64,000 bases of DNA from Capitulum mitella (GCA_030062745.1 CP099848.1:18959081-19023080), one strand, 5' to 3'. Positions 11,200 to 23,019 are shown, counted from the stretch's first letter. Translations and numbers: made by a program. Notes: generated from the sequence alone by a model not told the origin.

Positions 11200-11350
11200 A
11201 GGACGTCAGTCCCAACAGTCCCGTCAGCTCATCAGTCCCGTCAGTCCCATCATTCCCTTTGCTCCCGTCAGTCCCGACAGTCCTGTCAGTCCCACCAGTA
11301 CCGTCTGTTCGTCAGCATATCAGTTCCGCCAGCGCCGTCAGCGTCGTCAG
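11200..11350 (+). repeat. Degenerate GTCAGTCCC short tandem repeat
   Basis: Variants of GTCAGTCCC, CGTCAGTCC and CATCAGTCC recur every 9-12 bases across about 130 bases and lead into the island at 11.37 kb. Confidence 0.7.
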
Positions 11351-11364
11351 CACTGCATGTTCCG

Positions 11365-11580
11365 CTCCTGGGGCGGCCGAGAAGACGCGGTCGCCGGCGG
11401 CCGGGCCCGGCGGCGGCCGGAGCCGGAGCCGAGCTTTACGAGCCGCGGGAGCGTGGGACGCCGGCCGACGGAAGTTGCAGGGCGACCGCTTCTCACGCTG
11501 CAGGCGGCGAGACGCCGAGAATTGGACCCGGAAACTGCGCCGGCCACCACGTCCGCGCTAATGGCCGCTCCCGGCGCCCC
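11365..11580. other. Small CpG-rich island
   Basis: Dense CpG with GGCGGCCGG words, and a TAATGGCCGC word (11559-11568) of the YY1-like kind seen in other islands. It abuts the 21-bp minisatellite immediately downstream. Confidence 0.5.
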
Positions 11581-12270
11581 TCGCCCGCTCCCATACTACT
11601 CTCAGCGGCTCCCACACCGCTCTCAGAGGCTCCCTCATGCCGCTCTCAGAGGCTCCCGTGTCGCTCTCAGAGGCTCCCATACTACTCTCAGCGGCTCCCA
11701 CACCGCTCTCAGAGGCTCCCGTACCGCTCTTAGCGGCTCCCACACCGCTCTCAGAGGCTCCCATACTTCTCTCAGAGGCTCCCGTGTCGCTCTCAGAGGC
11801 TCCCATACTGCTCTCGGCGGCTCCCACACCGCTCTCGGAGGCTCCCTTACCGCTCTCAGAGGCTCCCGCGTCACTCTCAGAGGCTTCCATACCGCTCTCA
11901 GAGGCTCCCGTGTCGCTCTCACAGGCTCTCATACCGCTCTTAGATGCTCCCACACCGCTCTCAGAGGCTCCCTTACCGCTCTCAGAGGCTCCCACGTCAC
12001 TCTCAGAGGCTCCCATACCGCTCTCAGAGGCTCCCGTGTCGCTCTCAGCGGCTCCCACACCGCTCTCAGAGGCTCCCATACCGCTCTCAGAGGCTCCCGT
12101 GTCGCTCTCAGAGGCTCCCATACCGCTCTCAGTGGCTCCCACACCGCTCTCAGAGGCTCCCGTGTCGCTCTCAGAGGCTCTCAAACCGCTCTCAGAGGGT
12201 CCCTTACCGCTCTCAGAGGCTCCCGTGATGCTCTCAGAGGCTCCCATACGGTCTCAGGGGCTCCCATACG
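11580..12270 (+). repeat. Minisatellite, 21-bp unit, about 33 copies
   Basis: The head-to-tail unit is CTCTCAGAGGCTCCC plus a variable six bases (ATACCG, ACACCG, GTGTCG, TTACCG and others). Because 21 is divisible by three and the unit lacks stops in most frames, both strands stay open for hundreds of bases. The ORFs 11357-12370 (337 codons, ALRGSHT repeat), 11637-12362 (SEAPIPL repeat) and 11558-12247 minus (GASESGM repeat) are all products of this. No signal peptide, domain or single-copy flank supports a real repeat protein. Confidence 0.95.
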
Positions 12271-12274
12271 ACCA

Positions 12275-12965
12275 TCAGTGGGCTCACATGAACCCTTTGT
12301 TCTCTCCAACTTCCACTGTGCTTCCAACACTCTGCGCTCAGGTTTTCAGGTCGCTCCCGTAGCGGTGTAGCTAGGCCCGCTCTTGAATTACCCCAGGACC
12401 GCTCCCATGGCTTCCTCCCAGGTGCTAGCGGTTCACGGACATTATGGTACCTCGTTCGCGGGCATGCGTGCACTGCGAGGCGCGCGCGCTTCTCGGAAAC
12501 ACAGCTTCCCCGAAGCCGTCTGAGTACTCCGCAGGAGCAATCAAGGCTACGAGGAATGACCTGAGGATCTGGAGAGCCGTGGAACCAGATGAAAACCAAC
12601 CGACTGCAACACACGGCACGCCGCAGCCTGGCGTGACTCCAGAGGCGCAAGGTCTTTCCAATGACGCGCTCCTCGTGAAAATCCACCACTCCGTTCAGGC
12701 GCTATGCGGGAAAAAAAACATGACGTCAAACAAAGAGACGCAATAGCATCTATTCGTGACACGATGTTGACGGCCCGTATGACAAAATGGGGGCGGAAGC
12801 CAGCAGCCGACGCCTGGAGCCGGAACGCGTGTGGATCATTCTCTCGATCTCGAAGTTTCTTTTCTTGAGTAAACAAGCAAGCTTCTTACTTCAAACAATA
12901 CGTTAATTATCAAAGCTGGTGCAGTTCACCACCTCCTTATCGGCTCCACAGTAAAATCCGACGAC
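12275..12965. other. Spacer, no gene
   Basis: Average composition. Opposite-strand ORFs at 12234-12876 (up to 151 codons) have no recognisable domain. A perfect cAMP-response-element palindrome, TGACGTCA, lies at 12721-12728. Confidence 0.4.
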
Positions 12966-12969
12966 GTGA

Positions 12970-13990
12970 GTCATCGCAGGCCGGCGCGGCGGCATGAGAT
13001 CTCCCTGTCGAACGGATCCGGCCGGCAGCCGCCACCGCCAGCGGCACCGCTCCGCACGTGGCCGTGGTGGCCGCCGCGCGCCGTGCAGTAGCCGCCGCCG
13101 GCGGCGCCGCTTGGCCGCAATTTTCTGCTCGTCTCGCGGCCCATTTATCCGGCGCAGAGCGGCCGGTGATATATAGCGGCCTCTCATCTCATGGTCCGGC
13201 CGCCCATCTGGCTCCCCATCTGCACGTGATAAGGGCGCCGCCGGCGGCCGCGGCGGGCGGGGGGAGGGAGGCTGCGCGCCTGTCACCTGTCCCGGCCGCC
13301 GCGGACAAAGACGCCACCTCGTCCGCAGCGCCCAGCTGGCGGCTAAACGGGCCGCCGCCGCGCGCCTGCACGTGTCCGATGGCGGTGTTGCAATTGCCGC
13401 GTTTTCCGCCGCCGCGCGGCCGGCGAGGCGGCCTGGCTGCCGGCAGTACCGGCGGGCGGGCGGGAGAGCGCCGCCCACGGCCGGTCCACGCTGCGGACGA
13501 TGTCCGCGCGCCGCCGCGCGTCACAGGCCGCTGGCACCAGCCCGCGGGCGCGCTCGTGCCAACCTGTTCTCGATTTCCATTACTCACCGGCGGTCTAATC
13601 TGATTACGGCCGATTTTCCACACGCGCCGCAAACCTATCCGGCGCGAATAATCCCCGACCGAAGCAAACACGGGCGACGCGGCGGCGGCGGCGGCGCGGG
13701 CGGCGGCGCGGGCGGGCGCGCCGCCGCGCCTACAAATGGGCCGCCAGGGGGCCCCGGCGCGGCAGATAGCGGCGATCGATCCGGCCCTCCCTACCTGTTC
13801 CCGAGAATAAATCATCGGCGCCGTCATCCGAACACAGGTACACACGGGATGCGATCGATGCCAAATTGGCGGCCCTGGCGGCGGCGCGTGCGCTGCCGGC
13901 AGCCGGCGCGGAGGGCGACACGCCGGCGGCGCGGACCGCGGAGTCGCTGCAGACTGCAGAGGGGCCTGCTGGGGGGGGGGGGCACCGGGG
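12970..13990. other. CpG-rich island with TATA-like word
   Basis: Dense CpG over about 1 kb. Words shared with other islands include TCTCATCTC (13182-13190), GGTCTAATCTGATTA (near 13590) and GCCGTCATCCG (near 13818). A TATA-like GATATATAG (13168-13176) lies in the GC-rich context, followed closely by TCTCATCTC, so a core promoter is possible. The island ends in a G-run at 13971-13982. The long ORFs (up to 333 codons minus, 235 plus) overlap on both strands and are rejected. Confidence 0.55.
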
Positions 13991-13994
13991 GATA

Positions 13995-15475
13995 CAACGG
14001 TCTTTGCAGAGGGCGATTCATTCTGATGGCAGGCTGCCAAAAGGCAACACCGCCCTGCGTACTGCAATGTTTGATATGAAATTGTTTCAAGATTAACGAA
14101 GCAGGGCAAGCGATGTTGTATCCAAAAATCCTTGATGCGGAAGTCCTTAAACGACATATTTTTGGGCTCCAAAACGTACGCCATAGTCAAAACGCCAAGT
14201 TATAAGGCTAGAGTGTAAGCAGTGAAGCAAGGTGAATGCTTTTCGAGTCTAGCTTTTGGCGCTTATGTTTTACCGTTTGATGGGAGCAACCAGGACCTGC
14301 CATTATGCCACAACCATTTGCGATTCTTTGGAGGCCTGCATAACTGCTGTTTTTACGGTCCAATTTCCCATTCTTTTGGGAAATCCCACCGTTAACGCCC
14401 AGCATCGTGCGCCCACCGGCCACGGCCTATCATTGGCATGGGTGGTTTGAGACCGCAAACAATGGCCAGAGCCCGGAAATTTGGCAGTTTCGAGGAAACG
14501 AGCAGTCTTGCCCGCCAAAGACCCAGGAGAGTTTTTCGTCCTTTGTTCATTGGCTAAAAAGACGTTTGGTTCCCAGAATATGATGTGTAAAACCACTTCA
14601 CACCTATCTGCTCACGTACACATGGTACACAAGTATGCTGGTGTTTTTCAAATAATGGCCAAGTACCTCCGCCAATTTGATACTCTAACAAAGTCGCCTG
14701 ACTTAACGAAGTCAAAAATAATCTGTACAGGACCCTGGCTTTGGGAATGATGATGAAAATATACAGCCTTCTTTATACTGGGAGAAACCTGGATTTACAC
14801 GCAAAAGACATGTATATTGACAATGACTCAACGTTTCGGACATATGCCACCTTCAAGAGCGATAAGAAATCAAGCTGCAAAATTCAGACCGCTAAAGCAG
14901 GCGTCAGTCCATGTTCGTATGTACAATCGACGATTGCAGTTCGTGCGGTTAAAAACGAAGGGTCAAATAAATAAAGGGCCCTAAGTTACGTCGATTTATA
15001 TTGATGCAACTCACGTCGATTTGTATTTCCCTGTATGTTCACGTTGTCAGGAGTTCAGAGGCTGTTTTTCCTCTCGCGTGCTTTAGCATTTTGAACTGTT
15101 GTAGCATTATTTTTAATCACTCCTGAAGATGGCAAATGACCAAAAGGTTGAGTCTTTGTTAGCACAGGTATCCTATGCTTCTAAACAGAAGTCTCTCCCG
15201 GTACAAAGAAGGCTGCATAATTTTATCATCATGCGGAAAACACCCGTTCATCCGCTATCAAAGCACATGGGGGTACCTACGAGATGTCTTTATTTCCCGA
15301 AAATGCTGATTGTTGATATGAGCGTTTCCTCACTTGAACTGAAACCACAACCGTGATAAGTGTCATACAGCTCACTCGCGAAACCGGTCGAACCGCAGCG
15401 CTCCATATACTTAATCCCCACGTTTCCACAGCCACTATCTTGGCCGCGCCGTCCAATCTCGGCTCCACGACCCAA
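13995..15475. other. Long island-free non-coding stretch
   Basis: About 1.5 kb of average composition with no gene; ORFs reach 97 codons. A short direct repeat of ACGTCGATTTRTATT occurs at about 14989 and 15012. An AATAAA word (near 14968) exists, but without an upstream coding region it is not called a polyadenylation site. Confidence 0.4.
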
Positions 15476-15726
15476 CGCGACGTCCGGCGGTCGGTGACGA
15501 ATCTCTGTCCGGCCGGCCGGCAGGGACTGTCCCCGTCTGCCCGCGCCCCCTTCTCGTGTGCCCACACGGCGGCCGGACGTCGGGGCTTGGCGTCGGCGTC
15601 CCGGCGGCGTACGTCCGCTGATGTCATCCGGCTGACGGCCGCCGACGTCACAGCCGGCCGGCGCGCCGCCGCCGCCAGCTGCCGCCGCCGCCCAGATTGA
15701 CCGGCGCCCGGGATGCGGGCGCCGGC

Positions 15727-15748
15727 GGGGGAGGGGGAGGGGAGGGGG
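15727..15748 (+). other. Perfect G-quadruplex motif
   Basis: Four G runs of 5, 5, 4 and 5, each separated by a single A, meet the strict quadruplex pattern with one-base loops, the most stable arrangement known. It sits near the upstream edge of the 2-kb island. Confidence 0.85.
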
Positions 15749-16622
15749 ACAGGTGTGGCGGCGGGCGACGCGTGCCGCCGCCGCCGCCGCCGCGGCCGGG
15801 GCGGATGCGATAATGGCCAGCTCCAAGGTGAGAGGCTCGGCGCGCGGCGAGCCGGCGCAGCGCGCTGGCCGGGCGAGACGGTCACCCCTCAGCTCACGTG
15901 CCGGCGGCGCTCCCCGCCGTCTCGTGCCGGCCCCGGTGGCCGAATTAGATGAGATTGCGCCGCCAGCTCCGGCTCTGGCACGAATGCGCGGCGGCCACCG
16001 GGAGAGCGGCCCCGCCCAGCGCGGGCATCTGGCGGTGTTCGGCCGTCCGCCTGCCGGCCCGAACCCGAAACCGCCCGAAAACGACGCCCCGCCCTGCAGA
16101 AGGCCGACCCACGGGCCGCCGCTGGCTACGCAAACTCGGCGCAACGTATCCCACTGCCAGGTGCCGTGCGGCCGCCGGGCAGCTCCGCCCCTCCCCCCCC
16201 CCCGCGACCGTCGGACGCCGTCTGGCCGGAGGCGGGCGGCCGGACGGCGGTCGGCCGGAGGCGGGGGGAGCGGCCGGCCGCCGGCCACCTCGGTACGGCT
16301 TCCCGGCGAGATGCTGCTCTCGCCAGATGGCCGGCCGGGGCTTCTGATCCGGCGCCGGTCATACGGCTTCGCGGGATACATCTCGGGCGGCGGTGGCGGC
16401 CGGTGTCGCGTGTCGCCGCGGCGCCGCTCCGGTTACCCGGCCGGCCGGCGGCGCGGCGCGCGATTAACGCGCCGCGGACCGCCGACAGCGGCCGCCGCCC
16501 AACGACGCGCCGCTAATCCGCCGCCGGGTAATGGGCACTGGGTCAAACCGCCATAAGCCGCCGGCCGGCGGCTGATACGGTCGTTTCTTGTTTCGGACGC
16601 CGCGTGCGGGTCTGGTCGACCG

Positions 16623-16651
16623 CGTACGCGGTCCGGTTCGGACCGCGTACG
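16623..16651. repeat. Perfect GC hairpin with nested palindrome
   Basis: Arms CGTACGCGGTCCG and CGGACCGCGTACG (13 bp, perfect) surround the loop GTT. The left arm overlaps a perfect 16-base palindrome, GACCGCGTACGCGGTC, at 16618-16633. Every arm contains GACCGCGTACG, so three copies of that word occur in about 35 bases. Confidence 0.9.
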
Positions 16652-17524
16652 AGCCCGGTCGAACAGGTTGGCCCGGGGGAAAAGTCAAATCGCTCTGCGC
16701 CGCGGGCGTCGCGGCCGGCGGCATCGCATCTGCCACCGGCCGGACCGCATCAACACCGGCTCTATCAGGCGCCGCGCGCCTGCCGAAACGAACGTCGTCG
16801 TCGGCGCTCCCCTCGCCGCGGGTCGACGGCCGGCGGCGCGACGTGTCTCCACCGGCGTCCGCCGAGCGCGACGCGGCCAGATAGGCGGCGGCGGCGCCTG
16901 TCTTGTCGCTCGGTCCGGCGGCGGCCGGCGGCCGGGCGGTCATGCTCGCCGGCCGGCGATAATGCAGCGGCCGGCCGGGCGCCGCGCGTGCCGGACCGCG
17001 CTCCTGAAATGACCCGTGCCGCCAGCCGGCGGCCGCCGCCGCCGCGCTACGCTGCTCCGGCGCCGCGCGCTTCTGCTGGGTCACCGGCGCGCCATCGGGC
17101 GGCGTCGGCCGGCGGCGGCCGTTCCGCGGCGCGGCGCCGGCGCGTCACGCCACCCGGCCGCGCATCTCCTAATGCCGCCCAATCTCTATGCATGACGGCG
17201 TCCGCATCCCGCGCTTTGTGCCGCCTCAATCTGGCCATCTTGGGGCGTCACATTCGGATGCGCTCCCATCCGGCGCGGCTCTCGCCGGCGCCGTCATCCG
17301 GCGGACCACCTGCTCCGCGGCACCGGACGGAGGCGGCGGCACCTGTACCGGCCAGCTGCCCCTCCGCCGCCGCCCTCTGGGAGCCGCGTCTCCGCCGGTG
17401 GACGCCGGGTGCCACCTCGGCGGCGGGGAGCGGGGAGCGGCGGCGGCGGCGGCGCCGACAGCGTGTCAGGCGGCGGCCGGGCAGGACTGTGAGCTCAGCG
17501 GTGATTGGCGTGGTGACGGGTGGA

Positions 17525-19095
17525 TCTCACGGCTGGAGGTTTCCGAAAATTATTGGAGAAGAGAGTGTACGTTGCATTTAGGAGTGGGGGGAATCCAAGG
17601 CCTCCCATCTCCGCCTAGATTTCCAGCCATCGCAGACCTGTACATCTCTGTGACGCTAACGCCACCAAACCGGCGAGACGGGCCGGGACGACTTTCAGCG
17701 CCGCTCCTTGTCCTTTCGGCTTTGTTATGTGCATTTCGGTTTTCCTGCGCTTGGCCGCGCCCAACGAGTGTGACGAGTCCAGTCGACTCGACCAGCTGGG
17801 CCCAGCTGGGCAGTCGGGCGGCCTCGCCACCATCTCCACGAAAGACCAGCCAACGTCCAGGCCGTCCTCACTGGCGCTGGCGCCCATTGTCCGCGCTTTT
17901 TTCGGCCGGCTAAGATAGGAGTTTTTGCCTGGGCACTTGGCCGAAACGCGATTGACAATGCATTTACAGCGAGCGAGTCGGTCGCCTCCTCAAGGATGCG
18001 GAAAAATGGCTGGTCGTTTTCCTGCTGTCGAGAACAGCCTGTTCAGCTCACAATCCAGCCGGCAAACAATAACGCTAATCACGCTGCAATCATCGCTCAC
18101 TCTTCCTCGGACCCGGAAAAACGCCAATTTGGAGCGAGCCGTCCCGTCGACGGGGAACAGATACCGGATCAATTCGGCTGACGCGGAGGGGGGGGGGGGC
18201 TGGCAGTGCAGGGGGTACTCCGTGGGCGAAGTTCAGCAGGGAGTTGCAACAGCTCGGGCGTTCCAGACCACGGGAGGCGCGACTCAGGAGGCCCGCCGCT
18301 GAGAAGACTCAGCTCAGTGCTGCAGACCGGCCATTGTGAGGGCCAGCTACAGCTGACAGGCTGCGAAAGGCGTGCTGTACGTCCGCGTCGACATTTGGAC
18401 GCGACTGTCACGGAGGGATGGGGAAAGTGAGAAAAGTTTCGCGGGCCTGCGTTGATGAGGAAAGATTTCCAGAGTGTTTGGCGAATGAAGTGCTATCGGA
18501 CCCTGCACGGCCCAGACGCGCGTGGGAGCTGGGTTTGTGATTTGGCTGGGGACTGGCGCTGAAAAATTGCGATTTTTACTGAGAAATGATCGATCTGAAT
18601 GTTCACAATACCATAAGCCCGTTATACGAAGCATCATGTTGCGTTCCAACCTCATCGCAGTAACTCTTCCGACAATAAATCATTAAATAACCATGACGAA
18701 ATGTTCGGTATTTGTTTACGGAGGCCAAAACACCGGTTTGGTGTATTTCTTGGATAATGCGAAATACAAATCAGCCGGGCGAGTGGTACGTGTAACCGTC
18801 AGCTAAGCTGGCCTGCACAGCAGCCCAACGCAGTTTCTGCTGTGTGGTGAAGGAAAGGCAAACCGCATCAGTTGCGACTGTAAGGACACAATGGCGTTCG
18901 TTCAAGCGCGCGAGGGAACACAACGGGAGACACCCTCTGCTGATCACGACAGAAAAACATCGCAAAACGAATCCGCCTCGATTTACCCGCCGCAAAACAT
19001 GACCTCAATCGTCACAGCCGCAGTAATCGGCGTTCAACAGCAATGGCTCCACTTTGTCCCGAAAACCTACGTTTCCTGAGTGACAGCAGCCCCTG
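17525..19095. other. Island-free non-coding stretch
   Basis: About 1.6 kb of average composition. ORFs reach 241 codons only where they extend out of the preceding island. A G12 homopolymer lies at 18188-18199. No gene, RNA or transposon recognised. Confidence 0.4.
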
Positions 19096-19099
19096 CTTT

Positions 19100-19730
19100 G
19101 TCAGAGCCGCTCCGGCTCGTGCGCTGCTGCCCTGGTTCGGCAGCGTTCCGCGGGCGGCGCGGGCGCGGGGCGCGCGGCCGCGGCGATCGCGGCGCCCTCT
19201 GCCGCGCCGCGATCGCGACCTTCTTGAGCGGCGTCCCGGCCGCCGCCCGGTGATGGGAGATTTCCTGCCGCGCCGCCAAAACAAAGGCGCCGTCAGGTCA
19301 CGGCACCTGGGCCGGCCGGAAGCGGCAAAAACCGCCGCCGAGATGAAAACAAAAACGCGCCGGTTTTGTGCCGCCGCGCCGCGCCATTTAACGCGACGCG
19401 GCCCGTGCGGGGCGGCGGGGCCGGCGCGGGGCGGTGCCGCACGCACCCGGGCATTACTGTCGCCGGCGACGGCAATTACCCGCAGATGAATTCGTTAGCC
19501 GACGGGAGACGGACGTCTCGGGCTGGGCCCGCCGCCGCGCCGCCGCCGACGACAATGGCCGCCGACGCATCCCGCGCCGCGCGGCTAACGGGCCGCCGGC
19601 GACTGTCACGCAAGCGCGCGGCCGCCCGACGGCCAACGGTGTCGCCGCCCCGTCCCGATTCGGCGCGGCCGCGGCCGAGGCGGCGTTCCCGACGCGCGGG
19701 ACGCGTGTGCGCCGCGAAAGACGATCGTGA
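19100..19730. other. CpG-rich island
   Basis: Dense CpG with GGCGCGGGGC-type words, an AATGGCCGCCGAC word (19554-19566) and GCCATTTAACGCG (near 19382). It is bounded sharply on both sides. ORFs on opposite strands overlap completely and are not called. Confidence 0.55.
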
Positions 19731-19734
19731 TTTG

Positions 19735-20445
19735 TGTCGCAAACTCTATATTTACGGGTCATTATCCGCGTCGTCCGCACGGAGAATTTCTCCCTCTCTT
19801 TTCGTTTCCACATCGGACGCGGCTCCAGTGCCATCAATCAGACTGCTGTCCATCCCACAGGCGCCTAATTCGGTGGAAGCCGGCGCTTCCTAGCATCACT
19901 ACTCCTTATTAATAAGTGGCGATGTTCCCATGGTCGGCTACCAGTTCCCAGCAGTTAGTAGCGTAATACCCTGCCGGCAACAGCTCATCGGACAAGACTT
20001 GCACTGTTCTCATACACTGCAACGGAAAGGCAATTAACCAAATGGTATTAACTGTGGTTGGGACTCGGCACCCCTCCTGATGGCGCTTAAATTGCTCCGA
20101 ACACGGCTTCCCCTCTTCCGACAATTTATTCTAAATGTACACTACGGGCTCATCACAAAGGAAATAAAGAATTACGAAGATTTCAGGAACCGTCGCCGCG
20201 GGCGTGTTCGTTTCCCGTCAGGGCCGGGGTTGCGAGCAGCGCATCCGTAAATTGTGCCAAGCTCTCGGCGTTCGTGTGAAGCGGAATCCAATTTTACCAA
20301 AACGCTTACCGAATGTCCGTAGTACGCAGGTAAAATTGATGAGAAGCCTTATTCGGAAGACGGATAGTCCGGAGACGACACCAGTGAAAGTTTTCTCATT
20401 TTCCTGTCATAATTCAGGCGCCATTAGGGACGATGGAGCCACACA
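19735..20445. other. Spacer, no gene
   Basis: Average composition with no supportable ORF and no recognised repeat. Confidence 0.4.
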
Positions 20446-20449
20446 GCCG

Positions 20450-21365
20450 TACGAAGCGCTCCGCCGCCAAGCAGCGTTGACGGCGACCCCGGTCCGGCTC
20501 GCTCTCCGGCGTCAGCCTCGTCGGTCGCGCTCCAGTGCGGCCGCAGGTAGAGGGCGCGTCCCGGCGGGAGCACCTTTGCCCCGTCCGCGCGGCTGCAGCG
20601 GCGGCCGAGCGGCGCCGTGGGTCCCGTCTCGCGCGGCGGCGGCCGACTCGCATTACCGCGCCGAGATCAGATCTCCGCGCGGCGACCAATCAGCGGCCGC
20701 ATCTGCGGCCCGCCGCCGGCGCCGGCCAATCAGAGCTGGCCGCCCGGCGCATCTCTCATCTCACGCACAGGCGGCGCCGGCCGCGCACCGCGCCGCTGCT
20801 CGCCGCCGGTCGATGGCAGGCGGCGATGGCGGCGCACGCGGCGACCCGGCAGCGCGGCCTCGAGACGCCGCCGCCACGCGCCTGCAGAAGAAAATGGCGC
20901 CGCCTGCAGCAGAGGCGGGGAGCGTGGCGGCGGAACATGTTGCAGCGGGCGGTACAATAAAGCTCAGTAATTTATACGGCTAATGGCCGCCCGCTCTTTA
21001 CGGCAGCGCTCGGAGCAGCAGCGACGGCAGCGGCCGGAACGGGAGCTAATTGGCAATCATGTGCCCAGTTCCGCCCCAATTTTCCATCCCGCAGAGGGGC
21101 GACCTGCGCACGCGCGCCGTCAGCCGGGCCGGCGGGCGCGTCGCTCCGCGTCCGGCCCGGCGGCGCCGTGCCGGCCGCGCCGTGAGCGCTGCTTCCGCCG
21201 GCGTGATGTCTTCACCGGGCCGGCAGCGGGCCGCGGGCTGTCACGACGTCCGAGGGTCACGGCGGTCCGGTGAGGAGCGGTGCGGCCCGCCCTGTCCGGC
21301 CCCGTCACGGGGAGGGGCCGCGGTGGCGCCGTGCAGGCCGAGCCGAAGGCACAGCCGGCATGGCT
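20450..21365. promoter_or_regulatory. CpG-rich island with paired CCAAT boxes
   Basis: Dense CpG. Two CCAATCAG boxes, the NF-Y core with the preferred downstream CAG, lie at 20686-20693 and 20726-20733, exactly 40 bases apart and in the same orientation. AAAATGGCGCCGCC (20891) and TAATGGCCGC (20981-20990) resemble YY1 sites. An AT-rich patch (20955-20980) interrupts the GC background. This is the best CCAAT-type promoter candidate in the window, but no adjoining exon is recognised. Confidence 0.45.
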
Positions 21366-21369
21366 TCTG

Positions 21370-22295
21370 TTAATACACTGGTGCGGTGGGCGACAGAATG
21401 GGCAGGCTGCAGTGCTTTTATGTTCCAGTTGTGGGCAGTCGTTATGAACCCTGTGGTGTTGCACGCAAAAATTGCCTCAAAATGGTTGTGGCATTTAGCT
21501 TTGGTTAACTTCGTCCGCTCCCAAATGCCCATGGCTAAATAATTCAAACATGGGTAGAATAAAAGAGACCTTTGCTTTCAACTGTTTGCCTAAGTGACTG
21601 TCATTCATACCGCTCAGTCTCTTTTTGCCGCCGAGTTCAGCCCTGCGATTCCCGTCTCGGAATCATGCGCAAGGACTGCTGAAGTCAAGGAAGCAGGAAA
21701 ATGGAAAAATCTCCATCTCCACACAGTCAAAAAATTGTAAGTCGGTCCAAGTGGCGTTCGTTCAAGTGACCTGGGTTAACAAAACCTCTCTTAACTCGAA
21801 GTCACGAGTTCGCTCGAAAAAATGTCGTCTGCCAGGTGCGCTGCTGCCAAAGGCCGATGCGACCGACCGGTTCCGCGCAGCGGGGCGCCAATCTGATCCG
21901 GCGTGCCGGAGATTCACTCGACACACTGGCTTCAGGCCCGAGGGAGGTCCCGTGTCACTCGGCATACCGGCACCTCGCCACAGCGGGAAGTCTCGAGTCG
22001 CGTGGTTCGACCGGCCCACAGCTGAGTTCGTTGCACATACTTTGCATTATTTTTATCACTGCATTACACTGCATTACGTTACATTACACTGCACTGTATT
22101 ATCCGTGCTCAACTGATGTCTTCAAGCGTCTCGCTAGATTCTAGAGCTGTGTTCACCCGACTTCCGTGCATGCGAAAGGAACTGGGAACACGTATAGTTA
22201 AAAAGGGGTGTTCGACTGGCCTTTATAAATTTTGCGTGACACGCTGATCCGTATTTTTCTGGATGTTTTTTATCAATATAAAGTCCGACTCTGCT
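21370..22295. other. Spacer with short CATTACACTG repeat
   Basis: Average composition. At 22057-22098 variants of CATTACACTG or GCATTACGTTACATTAC are iterated about five times. The ORF 21625-22116 (163 codons) runs into this repeat and shows no domain. Confidence 0.4.
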
Positions 22296-22299
22296 GGCA

Positions 22300-22600
22300 G
22301 CAACACGCCCGGAAAGCCAGTCTCCGAGTCGCCGCCGGGCCGAGCGTCGGAGCCGGCGGCGCGTCGCGGCGCGCCGGTGCGTGCGCGGTGCGCCGTGTTT
22401 GTCGCGGGTCGAGTGACGCGCCGCGTCCGCCGCCGGCCGGCTCCGGTGTCGGCGCGGCGGCCGCGACGCTCACGGAGCTCCGGTGACGGCCGGGGCGACA
22501 GGTGCTGGCCGAGCCGCAGCGCCGCCGAGGCCGCCTCCCCCGCTGGGCGGGAGGAGACGCGATCTGACGGGGCCCGCCTCAGGTTACCAGGCACAAATAC
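22300..22600. other. Small CpG-rich island
   Basis: Dense CpG lying immediately upstream of a long GA microsatellite. No gene. Confidence 0.5.
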
Positions 22601-22658
22601 GGTCGGTGTTAGAGATACTGAGACGGCCACAGAGGCAGGTGACTCTGAGAAATAGGCA

Positions 22659-22659
<1 letters not shown>

Positions 22660-22744
<85 letters not shown>
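22660..22744 (+). repeat. (GA)n microsatellite, about 42 repeats
   Basis: Uninterrupted GA array of about 85 bases. Long GA tracts bind GAGA-type factors in arthropods and can form triplex DNA. Here it sits between a CpG island and an AT-rich array. Confidence 0.97.
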
Positions 22745-22748
<4 letters not shown>

Positions 22749-22802
22749 ATACAGTACATACGCACATAAATATGTATATGTATATACATATACATACATA
22801 CG

Positions 22803-22843
<41 letters not shown>

Positions 22844-22856
22844 GCATATATAAGCA
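22745..22856. repeat. Compound AT/TATG-rich microsatellite
   Basis: Follows the GA array directly and consists of TATATG, TACATA and pure AT runs. The frames reading as alternating Tyr and Ile are repeat artefacts. Confidence 0.9.
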
Positions 22857-23019
22857 TGACAGGACCTCTGGTTAGTTTATAACGACAGGAATACGGGTTG
22901 CTACATCTTCGATCTACGTGACGAAAACCGTAACATACGGCAATTTAAACTGCAAAACTGAGCACCGTTTTTCATGAAGCATGCCACAGGCTTTCCACCG
23001 CAAACCCACAATCATGGTA

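Larger units (their letters stand above)
15480..17520. other. Very large CpG-rich island (~2 kb)
   Basis: The longest continuous island in the window. It carries TAATGGCC (15811), GATGAGATTGCGCCGCC (15949), the hexamer CGGCCGGC many times, a quadruplex-type G tract and a GC-rich hairpin. ORFs up to 363 codons are open on both strands simultaneously and are Arg/Ala/Pro-rich; none has a recognisable domain. A TCTCC/GCCATCTTGG region near 17232-17243 ends the strongest part. Confidence 0.6.

Noticed and set aside
11357-12370. 337-codon ORF with ALRGSHT repeats and its counterparts in other frames and on the minus strand
   Set aside because: Produced by a 21-base minisatellite open in many frames. 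There is no single-copy domain, signal peptide or codon evidence to choose one frame.
13189-14190. 333-codon minus ORF
   Set aside because: Lies mostly in a CpG island and is overlapped by plus ORFs of similar length. Composition explains it.
14940-14975. Polyadenylation signal AATAAA
   Set aside because: No coding region or GT-rich element pairs with it, and such hexamers occur by chance.
15290-17581. Long Arg/Ala/Pro-rich ORFs (up to 363 codons)
   Set aside because: Open simultaneously on both strands in DNA of extreme GC content, where stop codons are rare. No recognisable domain.
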